The notes under the pieces were generated by a model. It saw only the letters and a program-made list of their open reading frames with translations, had not been told where the DNA came from and ran no database searches. This document shows positions 14,439-23,873 of a stretch of 33,192 bases of DNA, piece by piece. Position 1 is the first letter of the stretch. Each line of letters begins with the position of its first letter. This DNA is from Thauera aminoaromatica S2 (lineage in GTDB: Bacteria; Pseudomonadota; Gammaproteobacteria; Burkholderiales; Rhodocyclaceae), in the NCBI RefSeq assembly GCF_000310185.1, contig NZ_AMXD01000030.1, positions 1 through 33,192 of the forward strand, written 5' to 3'. Both the position numbers and the translations under genes were made by a program.

Positions 14439-15422
14439 ATGCTTGCGCTGCTGATGAAGATCAACAAGAACCTGATCCTCGCCATCCCGATGGCGATGGT
14501 GCTCGGCTTCGGCTTCGGGCTGCTCGCGCCGGTCGGCTGGCTGAAGTCGCTGATCGTGCCGCTGACCTTCCTGATGGTCTATCCGATGATGGTCAACCTG
14601 AAGCTCTCCAAGGTCCTCGAAGGCGGCGACCTCAAGGCGCAGGCGCTCGCGCAGGCGATCAATTTCGCCCTCATCCCCTTCGTCGCTTACGCGCTCGGCA
14701 AGGCCTTCTTCCCCGAGCAGCCGGCCTACGCGCTCGGCCTGCTGCTCGCCGCGCTGCTGCCCACCAGCGGCATGACGATCTCGTGGACCGGCTTTGCCAA
14801 GGGCAACCTCGGTGCCGCGGTCAAGATGACGGTGCTCGGGCTCATCCTCGGCGCGCTCGCCACGCCGCTTTACGTGCGCTGGCTGATGGGCGCCGAGGTG
14901 CCGGTCGATATGGGCGCGGTGTTCATGCAGATCCTCGTCATCGTCTTCCTGCCCATGCTGGCGGGGCACTACACGCAGAAATGGCTGCTCGCGCGCCACG
15001 GCCAGGCCGCATACCAGAAAGAGTGGGGGCCGCGCTTCCCGCCCTTTTCCACGCTGGGCGTGCTCGGCATCGTCTTCGTCGCGCTCGCCCTCAAGGCGAA
15101 GGACCTCGTGGCCCAGCCGGGCGAACTGATCGTGGTGCTGATACCGCTGCTGTGCCTGTATGCGATCAACTACGTGGTGAGTACCGTGGTGGCGCGTAGC
15201 CTGCTGCCCCGCGGCGACGCGATCGCGCTGGTGTTCGGCACGGTCATGCGCAACCTGTCGATCGCGCTCGCGCTGGCGATGAACGTGTTCGGCGCCTCGA
15301 GCTCGGGTGCGGCGCTGGTGATCGCGCTCGCCTACATCCTGCAGGTGCAGTCCGCGGCCTGGTATGTGAAGCTCACCGATCGCTTCTTCGGCCCCGCCGC
15401 ATCCGCGAAGGCGGGGGGCTGA
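14439..15422 (+). CDS. BASS-superfamily transporter, arsenite ACR3/bile acid-sodium symporter-like
   Basis: The membrane protein of 327 residues has about ten helices. Motifs include LMVYPMMVNLKLSKV in the first part and LLPTSGMTISWTG and VMRNLSIALALAMNVFG later, typical of the bile acid:sodium symporter fold and of proteins labelled arsenic resistance protein. The helix-4 cysteine needed for arsenite transport by true ACR3 proteins is not seen: the site reads LLPTSGM. Arsenite export is therefore doubtful, and an organic anion is possible. No arsR or arsC lies nearby. ATG 14439 has GGGGGATCC upstream. Confidence 0.8.
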   Translation: MLALLMKINKNLILAIPMAMVLGFGFGLLAPVGWLKSLIVPLTFLMVYPMMVNLKLSKVLEGGDLKAQALAQAINFALIPFVAYALGKAFFPEQPAYALGLLLAALLPTSGMTISWTGFAKGNLGAAVKMTVLGLILGALATPLYVRWLMGAEVPVDMGAVFMQILVIVFLPMLAGHYTQKWLLARHGQAAYQKEWGPRFPPFSTLGVLGIVFVALALKAKDLVAQPGELIVVLIPLLCLYAINYVVSTVVARSLLPRGDAIALVFGTVMRNLSIALALAMNVFGASSSGAALVIALAYILQVQSAAWYVKLTDRFFGPAASAKAGG

Positions 15423-15549
15423 GCGGCGGCGCGGACGGAGCGATCGCGTCTCCGACCGCGTTTCCATGCTCCACGCGGCGACGGGTGGGTCGCCGGCATC
15501 TCCGACGCGCGAACACGGTTTGCGCCAAACGACCGCCTCAGCCCGCGAC

Positions 15550-16968
15550 TCAGCCCGGAATTCTCGCCACGTGCAGCAGGTTGGTGCTGCCGCGTTGGCC
15601 GAAGGGCAGGCCGGCGATCACCACCACCGCGTCGCCGGCGCAGCCGAAGCCCAGGGTCGACGCCGCGCGTGCGGCGTGCTCGACCATCTCGGCGACGTCA
15701 TGCACCTCCTCGAAGGGCACCGCATGCACGCCCCACACCAGCGCCAGCCGGCGTGCGGTGGCTGGCTGCGGCGTCAGCGCCAGGATGGGCGCCACCGGAC
15801 GCTCGCGGCTCGCGCGCAGGGCGCTGAAGCCCGAGCTGGTGTAGGCCACCGTGGCCGCCGGTTCGAGCAGGCCGGCGACGCGGCGCAGCGCGCAGCAGAT
15901 CGCGTCCGGGGTGTTCGCCGCGGCCGCCGTGTGGCTGGCTTCCAGTCCGGCGCGCCAGGCGGGGTCGCGCTCCACCTCGCAGACGATGCCGTGCATGATG
16001 GCCACCGCCTCCACCGGGTACTGGCCCGAGGCCGACTCGGCCGACAGCATCACCGCGTCGGCGCCGTCGTAGATCGCGGTGGCCACGTCCGAGGCCTCGG
16101 CGCGGGTGGGCACAGGCGAGGAGATCATCGACTCCAGCATCTGCGTCGCCACCACCACCGGACGGCCGGCTGCGCGTGCGGCCCGCACGATGCGGCGCTG
16201 CAGCACCGGCACCTGCTGCGGTGGCAGCTCCACGCCGAGGTCGCCGCGCGCGACCATGACGCCGTCGGCGAGCGCGATGATCGCGTCGAGCGCGTCGATC
16301 GCCGCCGGCTTCTCGAGCTTGGCCATGATCCAGGCGCGGTCGCCGATGAGTTCGCGCGCCTCGCGCAGATCCTCGGGGCGCTGCACGAAGGACAGCGCCA
16401 CCCAGTCCACGCCCAGCGCCAGGCCGAAGTCGAGGTCGGCGCGGTCCTTGGCGGTGAGCGGCGAGATCGGCAGCACCACGCCGGGCACGTTCACGCCCTT
16501 GCGGTCGGACAGCGTCCCGCCCACCAGCACGGTGGTGTCGGCGAAGTCGGCGCCGCAGGCGTCCACCCGCAGGCGCAGCTTGCCGTCGTCGAGCAGCAGC
16601 TCGGTGCCGGCCTCCAGCGCGGCGAAGATCTCGGGGTGGGGCAGGTTGGCGCGCTTGGCGTCGCCGGCCGTGGGGTCGAGGTCGAGGCGGAAGCGTGCGC
16701 CGGGCACCAGGGCGACCTTGCCCTCGGCGAAGCGGCCGACGCGCAGCTTGGGCCCCTGCAGGTCCATCAGCACGCCGATCGGGCGGCCGATCTCGGCCTC
16801 GACCGCGCGGATCAGGCGGTAGCGTTCGGCGTGGTCCTCGTGGCTGCCGTGGCTGAAGTTGAGCCGGAACACGTCCGCCCCGGCCTCGGCCAGGGCGCGG
16901 ATGCGTTCGCGGGTGGAGCTCGCCGGCCCGAGGGTGGCGAGGATGCGGGCGCTGCGTTCGCGTTTCAT
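15550..16968 (-). CDS. pyk: Pyruvate kinase
   Basis: This 472-residue enzyme transfers phosphate from phosphoenolpyruvate to ADP to make pyruvate and ATP. Visible are the N-terminal RLNFSHGSHEDH (Arg35, Asn37, Ser39 region), the catalytic block AKLEKPAAIDALD, the metal-binding VARGDLGVELP and the ATQMLESM segment, with A, B and C domains of normal size. The start at 16968 (ATG, MKRERSARIL) was chosen by family alignment; the open frame continues upstream without a sensible N-terminus. It is the last gene of the gcl operon, 17 bases after the GlcG-like gene. Here it would convert PEP made from glycerate (via 2-phosphoglycerate) to pyruvate. Confidence 0.96.
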   Translation of the reverse strand: MKRERSARILATLGPASSTRERIRALAEAGADVFRLNFSHGSHEDHAERYRLIRAVEAEIGRPIGVLMDLQGPKLRVGRFAEGKVALVPGARFRLDLDPTAGDAKRANLPHPEIFAALEAGTELLLDDGKLRLRVDACGADFADTTVLVGGTLSDRKGVNVPGVVLPISPLTAKDRADLDFGLALGVDWVALSFVQRPEDLREARELIGDRAWIMAKLEKPAAIDALDAIIALADGVMVARGDLGVELPPQQVPVLQRRIVRAARAAGRPVVVATQMLESMISSPVPTRAEASDVATAIYDGADAVMLSAESASGQYPVEAVAIMHGIVCEVERDPAWRAGLEASHTAAAANTPDAICCALRRVAGLLEPAATVAYTSSGFSALRASRERPVAPILALTPQPATARRLALVWGVHAVPFEEVHDVAEMVEHAARAASTLGFGCAGDAVVVIAGLPFGQRGSTNLLHVARIPG

Positions 16969-16985
16969 GTCGGGTCCTCGGCGGT

Positions 16986-17417
16986 TCAGGCGGCGGATCG
17001 GGGGTGGGGGAGGGCGTGTGCGAGCAGGGCGTCGACCCCGGCGCGGGCGACGCGGGCGTCCTCGCCGGCCTTCACGCCGGAGACGCCCACCGCACCGAGC
17101 ACGCGGCCATCGACCACCACCGGCTCGCCGCCTTCGAGCGGCACCACCGGCATCGCCAGCGCGGCGAAGCGGCCGTTGTTGACCATGTCCTCGAAGGCCT
17201 TGCTCGGCTTGCCGCTGAGCACGCAGGTGCGCGCCTTCTCGGGGGCGACGATGGCGCTCATCAGGGGTGCGCCGTCCATGCGCTGCAGCCACAGGGCGTG
17301 GCCGCCCGCATCGCAGATCGCGATGCTGACCGCCCAGCCGTTGGTGCGCGCCTCGGCCTCGGCGGCCGCGGCGGCGACGCGGGCGTCGGCCAGGGTGAGT
17401 GCGTGGGTGGGGATCAT
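16986..17417 (-). CDS. GlcG/HbpS family (DUF336) protein
   Basis: This protein of 143 residues starts MIPTHALTLADARVAAAAAE and contains the family segments AICDAGGHALWLQRMDGAP, KARTCVLSGKPS and GRVLGAVGVSGVKAGEDARVA. GlcG/HbpS proteins are small octameric proteins often found with glycolate and glyoxylate genes; some bind heme, and their metabolic function is unclear. A GGAG ribosome binding site precedes the ATG. It lies between the DUF3830 gene and pyk in the same operon, supporting a role in glyoxylate or hydroxyacid metabolism. Confidence 0.9.
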   Translation of the reverse strand: MIPTHALTLADARVAAAAAEAEARTNGWAVSIAICDAGGHALWLQRMDGAPLMSAIVAPEKARTCVLSGKPSKAFEDMVNNGRFAALAMPVVPLEGGEPVVVDGRVLGAVGVSGVKAGEDARVARAGVDALLAHALPHPRSAA

Positions 17418-17467
17418 CTGCGGTCTCCGTCTTTCCATCGTTCTTGTGGGGTGGGCGAAGGGCGCGC

Positions 17468-17890
17468 TCAGCGCTCGCCGAGGTCGGTGAAGCGGATCCA
17501 CTGCGCGCCCTTCCACAGCACCGTGCGGCCCATCTCGTGGAGCTGTTCGGCGCCCTCGACCACGGACAGGAAGTGGTTGCCGGCGAGCTGGCCCATCTTG
17601 CTGGCGAAGCAGCTGCTGCCGTAGGCGAAGAGGATCTCGGTCTCCGAGAGGCCGCCCGGGTAGAGCAGGATGTCGCCGCGCGAGGGGTGGCTGGTGTGGT
17701 TCTCGAACCCCAGGCCGGTGTCGAACTCGCCGAGCGGCACCCACACCGCCTCGCCGCTCCAGCGCGAGTGGATCACCTGGTTGGAGAAGGGCAGCAGCTC
17801 GAGGAAGGCGGCGCAGGTCTTGGGTGCGGCAGCCTCCTCCATGCGGGCGACGAAGCGGAAGGGGCCGACGTCGATGGCGAGATGGCGCAT
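17468..17890 (-). CDS. DUF3830 family protein (cyclophilin-like fold)
   Basis: This protein has 140 residues. Segments such as WSGEAVWVPLG, ENHTSHPSRGDILLYPGG, SETEILFAYGSSCFASKMGQLAGNHF and the early APKTCAAFLELLPF match DUF3830, which is predicted to have a cyclophilin-like barrel. No enzyme activity has been assigned to the family as far as I know. The gene starts 10 bases after the glxR stop, so it is clearly co-transcribed with the glyoxylate genes. Family members occur beside amidohydrolases and TRAP transporters, as in the right part of this window. Function unknown. Confidence 0.85.
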   Translation of the reverse strand: MRHLAIDVGPFRFVARMEEAAAPKTCAAFLELLPFSNQVIHSRWSGEAVWVPLGEFDTGLGFENHTSHPSRGDILLYPGGLSETEILFAYGSSCFASKMGQLAGNHFLSVVEGAEQLHEMGRTVLWKGAQWIRFTDLGER

Positions 17891-17900
17891 GGCGTCCTCC

Positions 17901-18785
17901 TTACTGGCCGATCTCGAAGTTGGCCATCTTCTCCAGCGCGCGCACCATCGCCGAGTGGTCCCACTTCGCGCCGCCGTGCGCGCTGCAGGCGTTGAAGAGC
18001 TCCTGCGCGGTGGCGGTGTTGGGCAGCGACACGCCGAGCTGGCGCGCGGTGGTCAGCGCGAGGTTGAGGTCCTTCTGGTGCAGCTCGATGCGGAAGCCGG
18101 GGTCGAAGGTGCGCTTGACCATGCGCTCGCCGTGCACCTCGAGGATGCGCGAGTTGGCGAAGCCGCCCATCAGCGCCTGGCGCACCTTGGCCGGATCGGC
18201 GCCGGCCTTGGCGGCGAGCAGCAGGGCCTCGCCCACCGCCTCGATGTTGAGCGCGACGATGATCTGGTTGGCGACCTTGGTGATCTGGCCGTCGCCGTTG
18301 CCGCCGACCAGGGTGATGTTCTTGCCCATCAGATCGAAGATCGGCTTCACCTTGTCGAAGGCGGCCTGGCTGCCGCCGACCATGATGGTGAGCGTCGCCG
18401 CCTTGGCGCCGACCTCGCCGCCCGAGACCGGGGCGTCGAGGTATTCGCAGCCGAGCGCGTTGATGCGGGCGGCGAAGTCCTTGGTAGCGACCGGAGAGAT
18501 CGAGCTCATGTCGACCACGATCCTGCCCTTCGACAGGCCGGCGGCGACGCCTCCGGGGCTGAAGAGCACGTCCTCGACGTGCGGGGTGTCGGGCACCATG
18601 GTGATGACGATGTCGGCCTGGCGCGCGACCTCGGCGCCGCTCGCGCAGGGGCGGGCGCCGGCCTCGACGAGCACGGCCGGGGTGTCGCCGCGGGTGTGGG
18701 TGAAGACGGTGTGGCCGCCCTTGATCAGGTTGCCTGCCATGGGGGTGCCCATGATGCCGAGGCCGATGAATCCGATGTTTGCCAT
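17901..18785 (-). CDS. glxR: 2-hydroxy-3-oxopropionate (tartronate semialdehyde) reductase GlxR
   Basis: This 294-residue enzyme of the beta-hydroxyacid dehydrogenase family reduces tartronate semialdehyde to D-glycerate with NAD(P)H. The N-terminal Rossmann motif is GFIGLGIMGTPMAGNL, followed by the substrate-binding DAPVSGGEVGAKAATLTIM and the catalytic-lysine segment ITKVANQIIVALNIEAVGEAL. Length is as expected. It is the third gene in the gcl-hyi-glxR order known from E. coli. A 191-bp gap with REP elements separates it from hyi, which may reduce its co-expression. Confidence 0.95.
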   Translation of the reverse strand: MANIGFIGLGIMGTPMAGNLIKGGHTVFTHTRGDTPAVLVEAGARPCASGAEVARQADIVITMVPDTPHVEDVLFSPGGVAAGLSKGRIVVDMSSISPVATKDFAARINALGCEYLDAPVSGGEVGAKAATLTIMVGGSQAAFDKVKPIFDLMGKNITLVGGNGDGQITKVANQIIVALNIEAVGEALLLAAKAGADPAKVRQALMGGFANSRILEVHGERMVKRTFDPGFRIELHQKDLNLALTTARQLGVSLPNTATAQELFNACSAHGGAKWDHSAMVRALEKMANFEIGQ

Positions 18786-18826
18786 GTTGTTGTCTCCTGG
18801 ATGTGCTTGAAGCGGTGTCGTTTCGT

Positions 18827-18970
18827 GTAGGAGCGCCGCAAGGCGCGAATGCAGCGGGTCGGTCTGCGAGCCGCTCGTCGCAGACCGACGGCCCGTTCGC
18901 GGCTTGCGCCGCTCCTACGGCGCTTTCGCAAGACCGTGTCGGTCCGTGTAGGAGCGCCGCAAGGCGCGAA
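18827..18970. repeat. REP-like element cluster 2 (three copies)
   Basis: There are three copies of the 23-bp element: 18827-18849 (forward), 18896-18918 (reverse) and 18948-18970 (forward). The forward copies are identical to each other and differ from the reverse copy only in the stem bases. The cluster lies inside an operon, between the hyi stop (18977) and the glxR start (18785). Confidence 0.9.
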
Positions 18971-18976
18971 GGTCGC

Positions 18977-19756
18977 TCAGCCGGCGAGCGCCCGGATCCA
19001 GCCCAGTCCTTCGCGGGTGCCGGCGGCGGGCTTGTATTCGCAGCCGATCCAGCCCTCGTAGCCGAGCTGGTCGATGAAGCGGAACAGCCAGGCGTAGTTG
19101 ATCTCGCCGCTGCCCGGCTCGTGGCGGCCCGGGGTGTCGGCGATCTGCATGTGGGCGATCTTCGGCAGGTGCTTCGCGATGGTGTTGGCGAGCTCACCCT
19201 CCATGCGCTGCATGTGGTAAAGGTCGTGCTGCAGCCACAGGTTGGGCGAGCCGATCTCCTCGATCAGCGCGATCGCCTGTGCCGTGCGGTTGAGGTAGAA
19301 GCCCGGGATGTCGAAGGTGTTGATCGGCTCGACCAGCAGGCGGATGCCGGCTTCCTCCAGCCTGGCGGCGGCGAAGCGCAGGTTGGCGACCAAGGTCGCG
19401 TGCACCTTGTCGGCCTCCACGCCGGCCGGCGCGATGCCGGCGAGGCAGTTGAGCTGCTTGCAGCCGAGCGCGGTGGCGTATTCGATCGCGCGTCCGACGC
19501 CGTCCTGGAACTCGCCGACACGGTCAGGATGGCAGGCGATGCCGCGCTCCCCACCCTCCCAGTCGCCCGCCGGCAGGTTGTGCAGCACCTGCACGAGGCC
19601 GTGCCTGGCCAGGCGTTCGGCGAGCGCGTCCTTGTCGAAGGCGTAGGGGAAGAGGAACTCCACGCCCTTGAAGCCGGCTTCGGCCGCCGCCTGGAAGCGG
19701 TCGAGGAAGGGCACTTCGTTGAAGAGCATGGTCAGGTTGGCGTTGAACTTGGGCAT
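18977..19756 (-). CDS. hyi: Hydroxypyruvate isomerase
   Basis: This TIM-barrel enzyme of 259 residues interconverts hydroxypyruvate and tartronate semialdehyde. The start is MPKFNANLTMLFNEVPFLDRF and metal/substrate segments include EFLFPYAFD, LVEPINTFDIPGFYL and IADTPGRHEPGSGEINY, all typical of Hyi. The ATG at 19756 gives the standard length of about 258. It lies 77 bases after the gcl stop in the same direction. Confidence 0.95.
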   Translation of the reverse strand: MPKFNANLTMLFNEVPFLDRFQAAAEAGFKGVEFLFPYAFDKDALAERLARHGLVQVLHNLPAGDWEGGERGIACHPDRVGEFQDGVGRAIEYATALGCKQLNCLAGIAPAGVEADKVHATLVANLRFAAARLEEAGIRLLVEPINTFDIPGFYLNRTAQAIALIEEIGSPNLWLQHDLYHMQRMEGELANTIAKHLPKIAHMQIADTPGRHEPGSGEINYAWLFRFIDQLGYEGWIGCEYKPAAGTREGLGWIRALAG

Positions 19757-19833
19757 TGCTTCGTCTCCGGTTGTCGGTTGCGGACGGGGCGGCCTGCCTG
19801 TGCCGTGACGGCCCCGTCCTCGGGGCGGTGCGT

Positions 19834-21609
<1,776 letters not shown>

Positions 21610-21652
21610 CTTCTGTCTCCTTGGGGTGGATGTCCTTGAAACCGATGGACGC

Positions 21653-21719
21653 AGCATACGGAGCGGGAAGGGCGGCTTGAATTGGGCTGGCAGTCGGTTC
21701 TGTAGATACTTAAAGTATC
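21653..21719 (-). promoter_or_regulatory. Candidate gcl promoter and LysR operator
   Basis: On the minus strand TATGCT (21658-21653) is a reasonable -10, with weak -35 TTCAAG (21681-21676), giving a start near 21646. The palindrome GATACTTAAAGTATC (21705-21719) is centred 66 bp upstream of that start, the usual place of the main LysR-family recognition site. The assignment to the adjacent LysR protein is inferred. Confidence 0.55.
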
Positions 21720-21773
21720 GAGTTGCAGGTTTGATGGCTTCCTCGGGCCGATATCCACGCCCGCTTATGTGCA

Positions 21774-21801
21774 GTATCGGTACTGGAAATATGGCCGATA
21801 C
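21774..21801. promoter_or_regulatory. Second inverted repeat with GTATC/GATAC half-sites
   Basis: GTATCGG (21774-21780) and CCGATAC (21795-21801) form a perfect inverted repeat with a 14-bp spacer, re-using the GATAC half-site of the palindrome at 21705. It may be a second binding site for the divergent LysR protein, for example for autoregulation. Confidence 0.45.
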
Positions 21802-21816
21802 GGGTCGCCGCCGAGA

Positions 21817-21894
21817 ATCGCGACTTGCGTCGCTCCTACCGCCCGCGCGCAAGGCCCCCGGGCGCAGCGCTGTGGGAGCGACGCAAGTCGCAAT
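21817..21894. repeat. REP-like element pair 3
   Basis: There are two copies of the REP-like 23-mer in inverted orientation: 21817-21839 (reverse) and 21872-21894 (forward), with a 32-base GC-rich spacer. They use the stem variant GCGACGCAAGTCGC. The pair lies between the putative operators and the LysR gene, in its 5' leader. Confidence 0.88.
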
Positions 21895-21934
21895 CCGGCG
21901 GTCGAGCCGGCGCCCTTCGACCCTGGAGAAGAAA

Positions 21935-22864
21935 ATGGATCGCTACACCGAACTGCGCAGCTTCGTGCTGGTGGCCGAGAAGGGCAGCTTCGCGGCCGCG
22001 GCGCTGGTGGAGGGCGTGACCCCGGTGGTCATGGGGCGGCGGCTCGACGCGCTGGAGAAACGCCTCGGGGTCAAGCTGATGCACCGCTCGACGCGGGGCC
22101 TGGCGCTGACCGAGCTTGGCGAGCAACTGCTCGACCAGAGCCGCGCGCTGCTGCGCGAGTTTGACGAACTCGAGCGCGCGGTCGGCGCCGGGCGCGACCT
22201 GGTGCGCGGCCATCTGGTGGTGTCCGCGCCCGCCGCCTTCGGCCGCCGCCACGTGGCCCCGCACGCGACCGCCTTCAAGGCCCTGCACCCCGAGCTGCGC
22301 ATGTCCTTCAACTTCACCGACAGCGTGGTCGACCTCGTGCGCGAGGGCTACGACATGGCGATCCGCATCGGCGAGGTGACCGACCCCAACTACGTCGCCG
22401 TGCGCCTGTTCCCCAACCGTCGCGTGGTGTGCGGCACGCCCGACTACTTCGAGCGCCACGGCATCCCGCGCCAGCCCGAGGACCTCGCCCGCCACAACTG
22501 CCTCGCCTTCAACCTCGCCGGCGGGCAGCAGCGCGGCTGGTCCTTCCTGCGTGACGGCAGGTTGTTCGCCGTTCGTGTCGAGGGCGACCTGGCCTGCAAC
22601 GATGGCGAGCTGCTCTACGGCTGGGTCAAGCAAGGTCTGGGCGTGGGCTGGCGCTCGACCTGGGAGATCCAGGCCGAGTTGAAGCGCGGCGAACTGGTCA
22701 CCGTACTCGACGAGTTCGCGGTGCCGAGCTACGACATCCAGGCGGTGTATCCGCAGCAGCGTCATCTGCCGGCGAAGGTGCGGCGCTTCATCGAGCACCT
22801 CAGGGCGAGCTACAACCGGCCGGGGTATTGGGAAGAACGAGGGGAAGAACGAGGGGAAGAGTGA
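21935..22864 (+). CDS. LysR-type regulator, probable regulator of the gcl operon
   Basis: This 309-residue protein has an N-terminal winged helix-turn-helix (about 1-60, with [23 protein letters not shown] in outline and [12 protein letters not shown]) and a C-terminal substrate-binding domain. The start at ATG 21935 has GGAGAAGAAA just upstream; the open frame upstream is non-coding leader. It is divergent from gcl, and two GATAC-type inverted repeats lie between, so it is likely the glyoxylate-pathway regulator. The effector is not known. The last ten residues ([10 protein letters not shown]) come from a 12-bp tandem repeat. Confidence 0.93.
   Translation: MDRYTELRSFVLVAEKGSFAAAALVEGVTPVVMGRRLDALEKRLGVKLMHRSTRGLALTELGEQLLDQSRALLREFDELERAVGAGRDLVRGHLVVSAPAAFGRRHVAPHATAFKALHPELRMSFNFTDSVVDLVREGYDMAIRIGEVTDPNYVAVRLFPNRRVVCGTPDYFERHGIPRQPEDLARHNCLAFNLAGGQQRGWSFLRDGRLFAVRVEGDLACNDGELLYGWVKQGLGVGWRSTWEIQAELKRGELVTVLDEFAVPSYDIQAVYPQQRHLPAKVRRFIEHLRASYNRPGYWEERGEERGEE
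22832..22861 (+). repeat. 12-bp tandem repeat at the 3' end of the LysR gene
   Basis: The unit GAAGAACGAGGG occurs twice (22832-22843, 22844-22855), followed by a partial third copy (GAAGAG). The repeat is in frame and adds acidic EERG units to the C-terminus, so copy-number changes would lengthen the tail without a frameshift. Confidence 0.85.
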
Positions 22865-22873
22865 GGCAGGGAA

Positions 22874-23779
22874 TCAGGGGCGCGGCAGGCAGGACTGCAG
22901 CTCGCGGCGGCACAGGTTCGCGAGCATCTTCGCCGCGCTGCCGAGCGGCACGCCACGCAGGGTCATCAGGCCGAGCGGCATGGTGGGCGGCAGCGGCTGC
23001 AGTGCGAGCGGGCGCAGGCCGACGCCGACCTGAGCATCGGTCACCAGTACCTTCGGGCCGTAGCCGATGAGGTCGTTGCGGCGGACCATGTCGAGGATGA
23101 GGTAGGGCGAGGAGCAGTGCAGGATGCGGGTCGGCGCCCGGAAACCCCGGGCGCGCAGCCACCCGACCAGGTTCATGCTCTGGCTGCCGGCGGAGAGGTT
23201 GAGCACCCATTCGGCGTCGGCCACCGCGTTCCAGTCGCGCGCTTCGGCCAGCGGGTGCGTGGCGCGCACCATCGGCACCGCGTCGATGTCGGCCAGGGGT
23301 TCGAACTCGATCTCGTAGGGCAGGTCCTGCGGAGAGGCGAGCGCGATCGCGAAGTCGATCTTGCCCTCGATCAGCCCGGGCAAGGCCTGCACCAGCAAGC
23401 CCTCGTGGAAGGTCAGCTCGGCGTCCGGCTGTGCCTTGCGGAACGCGGAAAGCACGGCCGGCAGCACCGTCGCCGTCAGCAGCGGCGTGATCGCCGCCTT
23501 TACATGCGCGCCCGCACCCCCCCGCATCTGGCGGATCTCCGCGCGCGCCTTGTCGATCGTCGCCAGCACCAGGCGGGCGCGCACGAGCAGCGCGCTGCCC
23601 TCCGGCGTGAAGCCGATGCCCTTGTAGCTGCGCTGCAGCAGCTCCGCACCGACGTCCTCTTCGAGCTCGCGCAGCGCCTTGGTCAGCGCGCTCTGGCTCA
23701 GGTTCATGGCGCGGGCCGCGGCGCGGATCGAACCGCTTTCGGCGACCTGCACGAGTGCCTTGAGCTGGTGGTCCTTCAC
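22874..23779 (-). CDS. LysR-type regulator divergent from the amidohydrolase-TRAP cluster
   Basis: This 301-residue protein starts MKDHQLKALVQVAESGSIRAAARAMNLS with a typical LysR helix-turn-helix (SQSALTKALRELEEDVGAELLQRSYKG) and has a type-2 periplasmic-binding-like effector domain. It is not closely similar to the LysR at 21935. It shares a 94-bp divergent promoter region with the M20 amidohydrolase at 23874, so it most likely controls that gene and the dctPQM genes. The convergent end to the other LysR gene is only 9 bp away. Confidence 0.93.
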   Translation of the reverse strand: MKDHQLKALVQVAESGSIRAAARAMNLSQSALTKALRELEEDVGAELLQRSYKGIGFTPEGSALLVRARLVLATIDKARAEIRQMRGGAGAHVKAAITPLLTATVLPAVLSAFRKAQPDAELTFHEGLLVQALPGLIEGKIDFAIALASPQDLPYEIEFEPLADIDAVPMVRATHPLAEARDWNAVADAEWVLNLSAGSQSMNLVGWLRARGFRAPTRILHCSSPYLILDMVRRNDLIGYGPKVLVTDAQVGVGLRPLALQPLPPTMPLGLMTLRGVPLGSAAKMLANLCRRELQSCLPRP

Positions 23780-23848
23780 GGTTCATGTGACCTCTGAAAG
23801 TTGTCATCCAGGAAAAAATATCGCCTTACGGTGTTCGGTGCAAGTTCC

Positions 23849-23854
23849 TATTAT
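23849..23854 (+). promoter_or_regulatory. Candidate -10 of the amidohydrolase-TRAP operon
   Basis: TATTAT at 23849-23854 lies 20 bases before ATG 23874. The -35 position (TTACGG at 23826) is weak, as expected for a promoter needing a LysR activator. No clear LysR palindrome was found in the 94-bp gap. Confidence 0.35.
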
Positions 23855-23873
23855 CTGGACATGAGCTAAATCT

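Noticed and set aside
15466-17490. 674-codon plus-strand frame opposite pyk and the GlcG-like gene
   Set aside because: Composition is H, R, G, A, V-rich without motifs; pyruvate kinase signatures are on the minus strand.
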